Shown: positions 28,157-36,407 of the stretch, piece after piece | Position numbering within the stretch: position 1 is the stretch's first letter | How the letters are laid out: every line of letters begins with the position of its first letter | Source of the DNA: VAZQ01 sp963841105 | GTDB taxonomy: Bacteria; Pseudomonadota; Alphaproteobacteria; Rhizobiales; Xanthobacteraceae | DNA: 64,000 nt | Reading direction: 5' to 3' | NCBI GenBank assembly: GCA_963841105.1 | Contig: CAWJCB010000034.1 | Coordinates: 248,001-312,000, forward strand | Notes under the pieces: model-generated | What the model saw: the letters and a program-made list of their open reading frames with translations, nothing else | Database searches by the model: none | What the model was told of the DNA's origin: nothing | Program-made: the position numbers and the translations under genes

Positions 28157-28607
28157 GTTTTTTCCAAGCCCAAGCGGCCACGGCGATAACATAGGCGCGA
28201 GGACTAAGCGGCGTCTGTATAAAATTGCTCAGTAATGCTCGTCGCGTCGGATAGTTGAAATTGCAATGAAATGAGGGGATGTTCGAGTATGCTCGGCGAA
28301 TAGAGCGCAATTGCGCGCTTGCAATTTCAACGCCGATTTCTAGCCCAAACGTTGAACTGGTGTTGCATTTTCTAAGGATCGTCAAGATTCCGGTTGCGCG
28401 CATATAAGGCAGGCCGAAGTTTTTGCTCAGGGCACCCAAAAATAGCATTAGAAGCGCCGCTCAACGAGCTTTAAGTTGGGGAGGTGGTCAATATTGTACA
28501 AACTCGATTGGTCAACGGGCCTAGGCTTCGCCAGGATCATCGGTCTCGATCTAGCGCTATTCGCTGGACATTCTTACGCGTGAGGTTCCTCACGGCTCTT
28601 CCACTCC
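28157..28607. other. intergenic region with regulatory element
   Basis: Between the glycosyltransferase and the membrane-anchored protein gene. It contains copy B of the 19-bp element (28213-28231). The rest is AT-richer than average and holds no frame I can support. Confidence 0.5.
28213..28231 (-). promoter_or_regulatory. recurrent 19-bp element, copy B
   Basis: Reads TGAGCAATTTTATACAGAC on the minus strand, 56 nt before the glycosyltransferase ATG at 28156. The spacing equals that of copy A to its gene. Confidence 0.6.
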
Positions 28608-29168
28608 GTGGTCTTGGCCGTCGAAGTGAGCAATTTGCACAGACGCCGGTCAGTCAGTGTGCTTAGCGTTTCCCTACTGTGGGGCGTCGGTTCAACCGTC
28701 GCGTTGGCCGTAGTGTTTTTCGTTTTAATCTTTGTCCTTTACTCGCGATCTCCCCCAAGTCTGCCGGGACCACCGCCGAAGGGGGAGGTCCTCTCCAATC
28801 GTTCCTTCAGCATCTGGATGACGGAGTTCGCCGGTAGCGGTGACTATCAAAATAGCGCCTATACCGGCGAGAAGATCAACCCAACCCAAATTGGTTTTTC
28901 TTTGCCATTTAAGTTCGACCAGCCGTTGCCATTTGTCCGTGTGTTTTACAACGGAAAGACTGTCGAAGGACCGTTGTTCGACGTGGGACCAGGCCGTACC
29001 ATTAACCCATTCTGGAACGATAAGGATGGGAGTTCGCAGATTGGAGGAAAGGGGAACGGTGCTGGTCTCGACGCCACGCCAGCCGCCTGGGATGCGATCG
29101 GTATCGGTAAGGGCTATCCAGCGCGCGGCAAGGTAAAGGTGGACTTCGAGCTGATAAGGCCGCCTTAA
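28608..29168 (+). CDS. membrane-anchored protein with RlpA/DPBB-like domain
   Basis: 186 aa. One N-terminal membrane helix (STVALAVVFFVLIFVLYS) is followed by a Pro-rich linker (PPSLPGPPPKGE) and an extracytoplasmic domain. Its C-terminal half (VRVFYNGKTVEGPLFDVGPGR, AGLDATPAAWDAIGIG) resembles double-psi beta-barrel proteins of the RlpA/expansin type, which act on or bind peptidoglycan. The identification is by pattern and not certain. A GTG at 28608 opens the frame; GTG 28626 is an alternative. Neither has a good ribosome site. Confidence 0.6.
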   Translation: MVLAVEVSNLHRRRSVSVLSVSLLWGVGSTVALAVVFFVLIFVLYSRSPPSLPGPPPKGEVLSNRSFSIWMTEFAGSGDYQNSAYTGEKINPTQIGFSLPFKFDQPLPFVRVFYNGKTVEGPLFDVGPGRTINPFWNDKDGSSQIGGKGNGAGLDATPAAWDAIGIGKGYPARGKVKVDFELIRPP

Positions 29169-29299
29169 TAATTGTCAGACGAGCGCGGGCTTTTGACAAA
29201 TCGCAACGCGCGGAGGTCGATGCGTTCGAGTTGCCGTAAGTGCTTGGTGTGTCATTGGCGATCAGCGCGGGGACATTCCATTCTTTGGGCGAGAAAACA

Positions 29300-30385
29300 A
29301 TGGCGAGAAATATGACCGACAGGCTCAGCTTCGTTCTGGCTCGTACAAGCGTCGCCGTGGCTGCCTCACTCGCAGCATTGTGTTGCAGCGCGCCGGTGGC
29401 CGCAGAGACGGTCGATCAGCTTTATGCCATGGCCAAGGCAGAGAAGACCCTCGTCGTGTGGGCAGCGGCTTCAACTCCGGGTTCCGAGAGCGCCGCTCGT
29501 GCCTTCGAGCAGCGATTTCCTGGCGTCACCGTCTCACTCATGAGCGGGTTAAGTAACGTCCTGAACGCTAAGATCGAGGAACAGGTCAGGACGAAGAAGG
29601 GCGAGATCGATCTGGTGATCTTCCAGACCGTTCAGAATTTTGTCGCCTGGAACAGGCGTGGACTGCTGCTGCACTTCAAGCCGGAGAGTTTCGACAAGAT
29701 CGACGCCGGGTATAAAGACAAGGACGGTGCTTGGATCGCGGTGAACATAGATCCAATTTTTTATGGCTACAATACTGAAAATTTCAGGCTGGAAGACGTG
29801 CCAAAATCGGCCCCCGATTTCTTGAATTCACGGTTCAAGAGCCGGCTCATCAGTGCCTATCCGGCAGATGATGACGCCACTCTCTACGTCTTCGGCGGCA
29901 TCGTTCGGCAATATGGCTGGGGCTATATGGACCAGTACATGAAACAGCAGCCAAAATTCGTCCAGGGGCATCTTGACGTGGCACGCAGCCTCGGCTCAGG
30001 CGAAAGCCTCGTAAGCTTCGACACTGCTCTGAGCAGCACTCTCGACGTTGAGCGGGAGGGCGGAAAGGTTGCATTGGCAGGGCCGACAGATGATTTTCTG
30101 CCGGTATTCTTCACAGCGGAAGCCATACTCAAGGATGCACCGCATCCCAATGCTGCGAAGCTCTACGTCACCTGGTTCCTGTCGAAGGAATGGCAGAGCC
30201 GCACCGGGGTTTATTCACCGCGCCGAGATATCCCAGCACCTGCCGGACTACTGCCGCTCTCGAACTATCGCCTGATGGACCGCTACCTGGAATTCGTAAG
30301 TGACGAAAATCAACTCACTGCTCTTCGCAAGCGCTTCGAAAGCTACACTGGATCCGTGACGAATACCAGCGGCGGCTTGAAGTGA
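29300..30385 (+). CDS. ABC transporter extracellular solute-binding protein (iron/polyamine-type)
   Basis: 361 aa periplasmic binding protein with a signal peptide (SVAVAASLAALCCSAPVAAE). The pattern TLVVWAAASTPGSESAARAFEQRFPGV and the later VNIDPIFYGYNTENF and TWFLSKEWQSRTG fit the family-1/type II solute-binding proteins of Fe3+/2-aminoethylphosphonate-type transporters. The iron-binding Tyr pair cannot be confirmed. ATG 29300 is favoured over 29240 because it gives the proper signal peptide and has GGGCGAGA upstream. No permease or ATPase is adjacent, so it is an orphan. Confidence 0.82.
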   Translation: MARNMTDRLSFVLARTSVAVAASLAALCCSAPVAAETVDQLYAMAKAEKTLVVWAAASTPGSESAARAFEQRFPGVTVSLMSGLSNVLNAKIEEQVRTKKGEIDLVIFQTVQNFVAWNRRGLLLHFKPESFDKIDAGYKDKDGAWIAVNIDPIFYGYNTENFRLEDVPKSAPDFLNSRFKSRLISAYPADDDATLYVFGGIVRQYGWGYMDQYMKQQPKFVQGHLDVARSLGSGESLVSFDTALSSTLDVEREGGKVALAGPTDDFLPVFFTAEAILKDAPHPNAAKLYVTWFLSKEWQSRTGVYSPRRDIPAPAGLLPLSNYRLMDRYLEFVSDENQLTALRKRFESYTGSVTNTSGGLK

Positions 30386-30638
30386 AAGGTATGATTAACC
30401 TGTTTGCCCGCCCTGCGTGAGTCGAACACGCGTGGCTGTGGTCACCGCCCAATTTTCCGACCGCACAACCGCGTCTCGATTTGGATATCACCTGCGAGTG
30501 CGACTCGCAGGAACAACCATCCCGCCAATCACAATACAGGGGCGGCTGTCAGTCCTCAAGAGGCAGCCGTATCGCTGCAACCGCCCCGTAAGCTCGTTGC
30601 GCTTGCCTTTGAGGACTTCGATCTCCTCGTTGGCGAGC
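30386..30638. other. intergenic, nothing recognised
   Basis: About 250 bp between the binding-protein gene and a very small minus-strand gene. Small frames here show no coding character. Confidence 0.35.
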
Positions 30639-30719
30639 CTATACGTGCAGGCCCAAAAAACCTGCGACAACTACTATCACGACCACCACACCGATTATGT
30701 AAAAGATGTTCATTGCCAT
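30639..30719 (-). CDS. tiny hydrophobic membrane protein, 26 aa
   Basis: A 26-codon gene too short for usual gene callers: after AMNIFYIIG comes an almost pure Val/Ile run and then AGFLGLHV. It is one transmembrane helix. The ATG at 30719 has AGGAG immediately upstream (spacing about 2), and the second Met at 30713 has AGGAG at about 8, so translation may begin there (24 aa). I recall similar short proteins beginning MNI-YIIG in rhizobia, without assigned function. Copy C of the 19-bp element lies upstream on the same strand. Confidence 0.65.
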   Translation of the reverse strand: MAMNIFYIIGVVVVIVVVAGFLGLHV

Positions 30720-30840
30720 GCTCCTGTTGAGAGATGCCATGCCTTGAGGATGGCAAATCTGCGATTATCGCACCCAGGCTGGTCTTGCCATGGGTGTCAA
30801 AACGCTATTGAACGAACCTTGCGCTCATCGACCAACGTAA

Positions 30841-30859
30841 GTCTGTATAAAATTGCTCA
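30841..30859 (-). promoter_or_regulatory. recurrent 19-bp element, copy C
   Basis: Minus-strand TGAGCAATTTTATACAGAC followed by TTACGTTGGTCGATGA; this longer stretch is shared with copy D except for one base. It lies 121 nt before the tiny membrane protein ATG at 30719. Confidence 0.6.
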
Positions 30860-30945
30860 CAACAACGGCCGAACGCATTTAAGACTCTCCACTCCTCCAG
30901 GAAGCGCACACAAGCTTTGTGATCAGCCGACGGGCTGCGTACTAA

Positions 30946-31251
30946 TTAGAATGGGCGATGCGACCTTCCGATAAGCCAGCCGAAACCCAAGGCGATAGCA
31001 GCACTCGTGTATGGATTCCGTTCGATGTAGTGACGTATCGTGTCATCGAGGGAAGCAGGCATCTTCCGTACCGCGTCGATGGTGTCATCGGCCGCGTCTA
31101 CGGCTTGGCCATACAAGTCTTGAATGCTCCCTTCGGCTTGCTTCATTTGGCCTTGGACCTTGGTCTTTGCATCGCCGGTGACACGTCCAAAGGTTTCTTC
31201 TACTTTTCCTCCGAGATTCTTGGCAGCTCCAATTGTGCGATTTTCGTCCAT
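30946..31251 (-). CDS. CsbD-family stress protein
   Basis: 101 aa. The N-terminal half is a CsbD domain (GAAKNLGGKVEETFGRVTGDAKTKVQGQ), and the C-terminus has a helix plus a short hydrophobic segment (SAAIALGFGWLIG) as in DUF883-type membrane-tethered proteins. CsbD proteins are induced by general stress in many bacteria; molecular function is unknown. An EcfG-like promoter (TGAAC-N16-AGTT) lies 34-58 nt upstream on the minus strand, in keeping with general-stress control. Confidence 0.88.
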   Translation of the reverse strand: MDENRTIGAAKNLGGKVEETFGRVTGDAKTKVQGQMKQAEGSIQDLYGQAVDAADDTIDAVRKMPASLDDTIRHYIERNPYTSAAIALGFGWLIGRSHRPF

Positions 31252-31284
31252 AGGGTCTCCCGGTCGGCAGGTTGATGACCTACC

Positions 31285-31309
31285 AACTTTCGAATTGAGC
31301 GTTGGTTCA
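31285..31309 (-). promoter_or_regulatory. EcfG-like promoter for csbD gene
   Basis: Minus-strand TGAAC, 16-nt spacer, AGTT. Each half differs by one base from the alphaproteobacterial general-stress consensus GGAAC-N16/17-CGTT. Confidence 0.4.
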
Positions 31310-31339
31310 AAAACCAGCGAGTAAGAGTCATTGTCGGTT

Positions 31340-31364
31340 GGAACCGTCTCAATGTCTTGGCGTT
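31340..31364 (+). promoter_or_regulatory. EcfG (general stress sigma) promoter
   Basis: GGAAC, 16-nt spacer, CGTT: an exact match to the known alphaproteobacterial sigma-EcfG consensus. It points at the DUF883-like gene whose ATG is at 31478, leaving a leader of about 100 nt, and is back to back with the csbD promoter. Confidence 0.65.
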
Positions 31365-31477
31365 TCTACTAGCCTCCGTCGCACGCGGGCAGCGTTGGCT
31401 CAATGACGCGCGCCATAGGAGTCGGTCCCTCCACATGGATTTTCTCGATCAAATTTGCCCCCGGAAGGATACCTTCC

Positions 31478-31870
31478 ATGTTTCATCATCGTCCATCTGC
31501 ATTCGCGACCAACATCTCCGCCATCGAGGGCCGCTTACGCGCTCTTGAAAACGAGCTTGAACGAATTGGGCGAGCGGCCGGCGGGCACACCTCAGCCGGC
31601 GTGTCCAAGGCCAGCGATCGCGTCGGCGATGCCGTCGCCTCGGCAGTGGCCGACATCGTTGATCGCTTTCGCAGCGGCCGGCGCTTGGCCGGCGACGAGG
31701 CGGCGCGTTTCGGCAACAAGGCTGCTGATTTCGGCGCCAGGTTCGGAAACGACTCTCTGCACCGGATGGCTAGCGCGGTCGAGCACCGCCCGTTGATCAC
31801 TCTCGCTGTCGCCGTAGGCGTAGGAATCCTGATTGGGATGGCTGGCGGGATAGCTGGACGCCGGCATTAG
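31478..31870 (+). CDS. DUF883/ElaB-like membrane-tethered stress protein
   Basis: 130 aa. A helical, probably coiled-coil N-terminal region (NISAIEGRLRALENELERIG) and an Ala/Arg-rich amphipathic middle are followed by a C-terminal hydrophobic helix with glycine zipper (LAVAVGVGILIGMAGGIAG). This is the layout of ElaB/YqjD/DUF883 proteins, which sit on the inner membrane and in E. coli bind ribosomes in stationary phase. ATG 31478 has GGAAGG 8 nt upstream; the in-frame GTG/ATG region from 31403 lacks one. It lies under an exact EcfG promoter. Confidence 0.75.
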   Translation: MFHHRPSAFATNISAIEGRLRALENELERIGRAAGGHTSAGVSKASDRVGDAVASAVADIVDRFRSGRRLAGDEAARFGNKAADFGARFGNDSLHRMASAVEHRPLITLAVAVGVGILIGMAGGIAGRRH

Positions 31871-31926
31871 CGCTGTTCGCCGGATCGCTGATCCGCTCAG
31901 CTCGCGACCTTGTCACGAGGTGCAAT

Positions 31927-32202
31927 TCAAGCAGTTGCCCGCACGCGCAGCTCTACGCGCCTTCGTGGCGCACTGCCACGACCCGACATCTGCGGGTCGG
32001 TCGTCGCACTGCGAATTCGATAACAGACCCCCTGCCACAATTTACCAATTGAGCAGGATGCGGTGCGGTGCTCCTCAGGGCGAGGTAACGTAGATATGAG
32101 GTTATCCCTGAGCGTTTCCACGTCCCGTTCGATCGGTTGCGAGAACATTCCGAATATGACTCCCCACATCGCCGCAAACATCATGATGGGCATGGTGTGC
32201 AT
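31927..32202 (-). CDS. hypothetical small protein, 91 aa (uncertain)
   Basis: The N-terminal 20 residues are hydrophobic and Met-rich (MPIMMFAAMWGVIFGMF), followed by a short acidic/helical part (QPIERDVETLRDNL) and then Arg-rich sequence of low coding character. The real protein may be shorter than the frame. The main support is copy D of the 19-bp element 76 nt upstream on the same strand. It could be a chance frame. Confidence 0.3.
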   Translation of the reverse strand: MHTMPIMMFAAMWGVIFGMFSQPIERDVETLRDNLISTLPRPEEHRTASCSIGKLWQGVCYRIRSATTDPQMSGRGSAPRRRVELRVRATA

Positions 32203-32605
32203 TCCGATTTACATTCGGAGCATCAACTCTCACGTGAGCCGCGCAGTTCCATTCAACTCGGTTCATCGACCAACGCAAGTCTGTATAAAATTGCTCACTG
32301 CAATCCTTTGCGATCTGAGCATTGTTTCTCTTATTCAAAATATCACAATACCGAACCAGTAATTGGCATGTATCAGGCATATTTCACGAATGATGTTTTG
32401 GCGACTGATTAAGGTGCGGACACATCGCACAGCCCCGAATGGCCCGCATCGGTTCCGAAGACACCGAGTTAGGTGAGAGAGGGCCGAGAGCTATCGACCC
32501 ATCCAAACCCCTCCTCTCTGCGTGCCAAAGGGAGAGGGAGCAGGCCGGCGCCTGCCGATACATGGCGAGTCTGCTCCGGTGAAAGCGAGCCCTAGACAGC
32601 AGCCG
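32203..32605. other. intergenic region holding copy D element
   Basis: Apart from the 19-bp element at 32279-32297, I see no gene. The 3' part follows the acyltransferase gene's stop (32606, minus strand) and contains no clear terminator hairpin. Confidence 0.45.
32279..32297 (-). promoter_or_regulatory. recurrent 19-bp element, copy D
   Basis: Minus-strand TGAGCAATTTTATACAGAC followed by TTGCGTTGGTCGATGA, identical to copy C over about 36 bp except for one base. Confidence 0.6.
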
Positions 32606-33571
32606 TCAGTTTGCCGCCGCGAGGGACGGTTCCGAAATCACCGGCAATTCCGGAGCCGCCGGCATATCTGCTGACCCTTCCAACGGCGGCCCTTTCAGCA
32701 GCACCTTTTTCAGACGATGGACGAAGCGCATGAGGGGTGCTCCGTCAATAATGTCGTGATCCACGCCGAGGTTCAAATGAATGACATCCCGTTCGATGGG
32801 TTGTCCGTCCTGCAGAACGAGCTTTTTCTCGATTGAGCCGATGGACAGGGTAAGCGTCATCGGCGTGATCGGAATGACGACGGCGCTCCCCGACGTATGC
32901 ATGCCCATCGATGTGACGCAGGCGGTCCCGGCCATATCCTTGAACCAGTAGGGGTCGTGCCGGACGTAATACCACAACGGCTTGCGCAGGAAGGACGGGA
33001 GGTGGAAGAACAACATCTCAAGCGCGCTCATAGGCCCCCCAGACCCAAGCGGCGTGTCCCTGGCTGCTTGAAGCTCCTGATTGATCTCATGCGCCGTCTT
33101 CTGATCGGCAGACCGTACAATGTAGAATACCGGAAGCGTCTGACCCTCCCATTCGCGTTCGACCAGGAATGCAAGATCAACCTCATTGAAGACGATGATC
33201 TGCGACCGGCCCAACCGGTACGATTGCATCCGCTTGTCCTCGGCAATGGCCGCGACAAAGCATTTTGCAACGTAGCTCGTGATGGTGACCGGCTCGTTTG
33301 TGCGAAGCCGGTGCTCCGCCAACCTGTCCTTCAACCCGCCGATATCCGCCTCGAAAAGAACCTGGATGATATTTTTTCGCCTGCCCTCGGCCAGCACATC
33401 AAGGACGAAATTACGCAGTCTGGGATAGGGAAGCTTCTGACCCTCGGCATTTGGCGTTTTCAGCCGAGTTATCAGCTGTGATAATGCAAGACGCTGACCA
33501 TCACGCGCCGAGTCCATCTTCGGCTTCGGCTCGGAACCATTCTGATCACGCGGAGGATAGGAAGGCGTCAT
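32606..33571 (-). CDS. stand-alone 2-oxoacid dehydrogenase acyltransferase (E2) catalytic domain protein
   Basis: 321 aa with the catalytic core of dihydrolipoamide acyltransferases: PRLRNFVLDVLAEGRRKN, VTITSYVAKCFVAAIAEDKRMQSYR, and the active-site motif LGVDHDIIDGAP (HxxxDG). There is no lipoyl domain and no peripheral-subunit-binding domain, so it cannot take part in a normal multienzyme complex. It may be a free-standing acyltransferase. ATG 33571 follows AGTAGGG; an in-frame ATG at 33637 is possible. It stands among stress-type and oxidative genes with no operon partner. Confidence 0.8.
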   Translation of the reverse strand: MTPSYPPRDQNGSEPKPKMDSARDGQRLALSQLITRLKTPNAEGQKLPYPRLRNFVLDVLAEGRRKNIIQVLFEADIGGLKDRLAEHRLRTNEPVTITSYVAKCFVAAIAEDKRMQSYRLGRSQIIVFNEVDLAFLVEREWEGQTLPVFYIVRSADQKTAHEINQELQAARDTPLGSGGPMSALEMLFFHLPSFLRKPLWYYVRHDPYWFKDMAGTACVTSMGMHTSGSAVVIPITPMTLTLSIGSIEKKLVLQDGQPIERDVIHLNLGVDHDIIDGAPLMRFVHRLKKVLLKGPPLEGSADMPAAPELPVISEPSLAAAN

Positions 33572-33797
33572 GGGCCCTACTCTCTGGTTTTGGCGCGGGC
33601 GCGCGTTGGCCCACAGCGGACTACGCTGTTCCGTCACGCGATGAATGTGTGCGAGAGTATGATACCCGCCGAGGACACTTTAAGTGTCCGTTCCTCCAAT
33701 CGGCGTTTCGGCACATGCCCTTTTCAGAGCCAGCTTACTCGCTTCACGATGGCAAAGGAAGTCGAAGTGAAGCGCGCCTCAAAAGGAGTTCCGCCCG

Positions 33798-34571
33798 CTA
33801 CATGATCGATAGACCGCCGTCCACTACCAGCGTGCTTCCGGTGATGAAAGATGCCTCATCGCTCGACAACCATAAGATAGGCCAGGCAATCTCCTTCGGC
33901 ATGGCCCAGCGGGCCAACAGCGAGGTCTCGTTCCGCTCCTGCTTGAGCAACTCCAAATCATCGCCGGCGGCGGTGGCTTTCGCGATGTGGAAGTCGGTGA
34001 GGGTAGAACCGGGGCAAACGGCGTTCGCGCGCACGCCATGGCTGCTCTCCTCGAAAGCCAGCGTGCGGGTCAAGGCGAGCAGCGCGGCCTTGGTCGCATC
34101 GTAGAGCCCCATCCCTTTTCTTCCGGTGAGGGCGTAGCACGAGGATACGTTCACGATGCTCGCGCGACCGCTGCGACGCAGGGCCGGGAGTGCCGCCCTG
34201 GCGTAATTGGCGGCCCCCATGAGATTCACGCCGAGGACGGCCTGCCACTCAGCCGGCGTGGCGTCCGCGACCGCGCTGTAGTTGCGCATGGCGGCGTTAT
34301 TGACGAGCAAATCGAGGCAAGCGAACGCATCGAGCGTGCGCGCCACCACCTGCGCAGCCTGCGGCGCGTCGGCGATGTCGGCGATGGACGTTTCCACGCG
34401 CGCCCCCGTGACATCGCGCGCGATTTCGAGCGCGGTTCGTGCGAGCGCGTCTGGATTGAGATCGACCAGCATGACGGCTGCCCCTTCGGCACAGAAAAGC
34501 CGCGCGGTCGCGGCCCCGATGCCGCCGCCGCCGCCGGTGATCAGCGCAACCTTGCCGTCCAGCCGTTTCAA
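33798..34571 (-). CDS. short-chain dehydrogenase/reductase
   Basis: 257 aa classical SDR: cofactor motif VALITGGGGGIGAATARLF, the NNAA motif (LLVNNAAM), catalytic Ser (IVNVSSCYA), YxxxK (LYDATKAAL) and the C-terminal GSTLVVDGG. Asp in MLVDLNPDAL predicts NAD preference. A TTG at 34571 is proposed as the start because it gives the usual KRLDGKVALITGG N-terminus and overlaps the stop of the Rieske gene (TTGA), indicating translational coupling. It may oxidise the diol or alcohol made by the Rieske oxygenase. Confidence 0.85.
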   Translation of the reverse strand: MKRLDGKVALITGGGGGIGAATARLFCAEGAAVMLVDLNPDALARTALEIARDVTGARVETSIADIADAPQAAQVVARTLDAFACLDLLVNNAAMRNYSAVADATPAEWQAVLGVNLMGAANYARAALPALRRSGRASIVNVSSCYALTGRKGMGLYDATKAALLALTRTLAFEESSHGVRANAVCPGSTLTDFHIAKATAAGDDLELLKQERNETSLLARWAMPKEIAWPILWLSSDEASFITGSTLVVDGGLSIM

Positions 34572-35840
34572 ATCGAATAGACCGGCTGGTTCAGTGCGTC
34601 GGCGAGATGATCTTTCGCCCATTCCTGCGGCTTCGCACCGCGGTCGAGCAGCACGCCGGCGGCGCGGACGCGCTGCCTGTTGCTGTCGAGCGCCGGCGGT
34701 TCGATCCCGCTTTCCATCGCGGTTGCCGCCTCGTACAGCATGCGACGCGCCATCATGATCGCCCGGTCGGTCGGCAGGAGCTTTTCCCTCGCGTAATCCT
34801 GAATAACACCCATGCTTTCCTGCAGCGAGGCGTCCTGCATGGAAAAGCCGAATACGCCGCTATAGGCCCTCTTCTCCTTCTGCGCACGGCGGTCGATGAG
34901 GTAGTCATTGTCTTTGTTCGCCTTCGGCCGGAAGCTGCCGGGCTCATACTCGCAATGGATTCCCTTCCCCTGCTCCATGTGGCGGCGCTCGGCTTCCGAG
35001 AGCGCCTTATGCGGATGGAAGTTGATGCTCCATGCCCAGCAACTCTGATCGTCGATGGGAACCCAGACGTGCCCGCCGAGTGCGTGCTCCCCGAAGGGCG
35101 GGATCAGCGTGAACCATGGAAACAGCCACTGCGTCACGCGCCAATAGTACGAGTCCGGCTCGCCGTTGCGCCGGCCATACAGCGTCAGGCCGAAGTCTGT
35201 CTTCTCGATCTCAAAAGTGACGTTGCCGTCGGCTTTGATGTATTCGTTGGCCTTGGTGCCCTGGTGCATGGGATCTTCGTTGACCTCATAGCGATGCACA
35301 TACGAGACGTGGCTGGTATCGATGCCACCTTCCATGGCCTGCAAATAGTTGCACTCCTGCAAACGCTTGGAAACGAACAGTTGGCTCAGCGGCAGGCTGC
35401 ACCACTCCACTTCGGGGGGCACCGGTTGTTTGTCCTTCGGACCCATATAGGCCCAGACCATGCCGGCGCGCTCGATGCAGGGGTAGGCCTTGATTCCCAT
35501 ATGCCTGCACGCCTGCGGCGCCGAGGGCACGTTCGACGCACTCTCCCTGGCGCGTGAACTTCAGGCCGTGGTAGGAGCAGCGAATCCCGTTCTCCTCGTT
35601 GCGGCCGAAGTAAAGCGAAGCGCCTCGGTGCGAGCAGAACTCGTCGATCAGGCCGACCTTGCCCTCGGTGTCGCGGAATGCAAGCAGCTTCTCGCCGAGG
35701 ATCTTTACCCGCACCTGCGGGCCGTCCGGTTCGGCAATTTCGCGTGAGAGCAAAATAGGCGCCCAGTAGCGCCGCAAAAGTTGACCCATCGCGGTGCCAG
35801 GTCCTGTGCGCACCAGCGTTTCGGCCATCTCCTTGTTCAT
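34568..35840 (-). pseudogene. Rieske aromatic-ring oxygenase alpha subunit, frameshifted
   Basis: Phthalate dioxygenase/VanA-type oxygenase subunit. The N-terminal part from ATG 35840 (AAGGGG 7 nt upstream) carries the Rieske [2Fe-2S] motif (FCSHRGASLYFGRNEENG, then CSYHGLKF). After GECV the family sequence continues in another frame (VPSAPQACRHMGIKAYPCIERAG) with the mononuclear iron motif GGIDTSHVSYVHR, to the stop at 34568. One extra base at about 35530-35535 accounts for the shift (net +1). Corrected length is about 423 aa. No ferredoxin or reductase gene is nearby. Confidence 0.85.
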
Positions 35841-35976
35841 TCGTGCACCCCTTGGGTCGTTTCGCTTGAGCGCGCTGTTCATCATAGCGCAATCGCGCCG
35901 TCGGTTGCTCGAATTTTCCCAAGGGTGCCCGGGGTTTACGGCATGGCCAGAGGAGTTGCCGATGACCTAAGACGCG

Positions 35977-36005
35977 GTAGGGGCGGGTTTCAAACCCGCC
36001 CCTAC
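35977..36005. repeat. short GTAGGGGCGGGTTT palindrome
   Basis: Two 14-bp perfect arms (GTAGGGGCGGGTTT and its complement) around a single base. It lies between the Rieske gene promoter region and a tiny gene. Palindromes of this kind are recurrent intergenic repeats in many genomes; only one copy is in this window. Confidence 0.6.
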
Positions 36006-36102
36006 ATCAGATCAAAGCACGTCGTGCGGTTTCTGTGGCGGTGGAATCACCACGAACTGGCGGATACGCTCTGCTTTAGAACCTGTCGCCACTCCGGCCT
36101 TG

Positions 36103-36189
36103 TCAGTGGTGCATGAAGATCGCCAAAAGGATGATTATCGGCAACGGAATGCCTATCAGCCAGAGAAGAATTCCACGTCCGAAGCCCAT
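36103..36189 (-). CDS. tiny membrane protein, 28 aa
   Basis: 28 codons, too short for usual callers: GFGRGILLWLIGIPLPIIILL then AIFMHH. It is a single transmembrane helix with a Pro-Leu-Pro break, a type I recall in rhizobia. The ribosome site is strong (AAGGGAGAGA, 6-8 nt before ATG 36189). An EcfG-like pair GGAAC-N15-CGTT lies upstream at 36225-36248 on the same strand (spacer one shorter than usual). Possibly a stress-induced membrane peptide. Confidence 0.65.
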   Translation of the reverse strand: MGFGRGILLWLIGIPLPIIILLAIFMHH

Positions 36190-36407
36190 CGCTCTCTCCC
36201 TTATCTTGTTGCGTCGCCTACTGCAACGAAGAAGCAGCCATAAGTTCCCACTCGGCTGTGGAAGAGATGGAGATATCGGTGCTGAGATATGGATGGAGTA
36301 AGCAATGACGAAGAACCGGTCCGGCCCCGAGTACAGAACGCCTCGCACATCCGGAATTAAGCCCGTATACTGATAATGTCGGGAAGCCTAATAAGAGACT
36401 CTCTGTC

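Noticed and set aside
25516..32297. The 19-bp element as a simple EcfG promoter
   Set aside because: The -35 half GGAAC is absent (TGAGC at that distance) and only two of four copies have CGTT; the spacer is more conserved than a sigma promoter requires.
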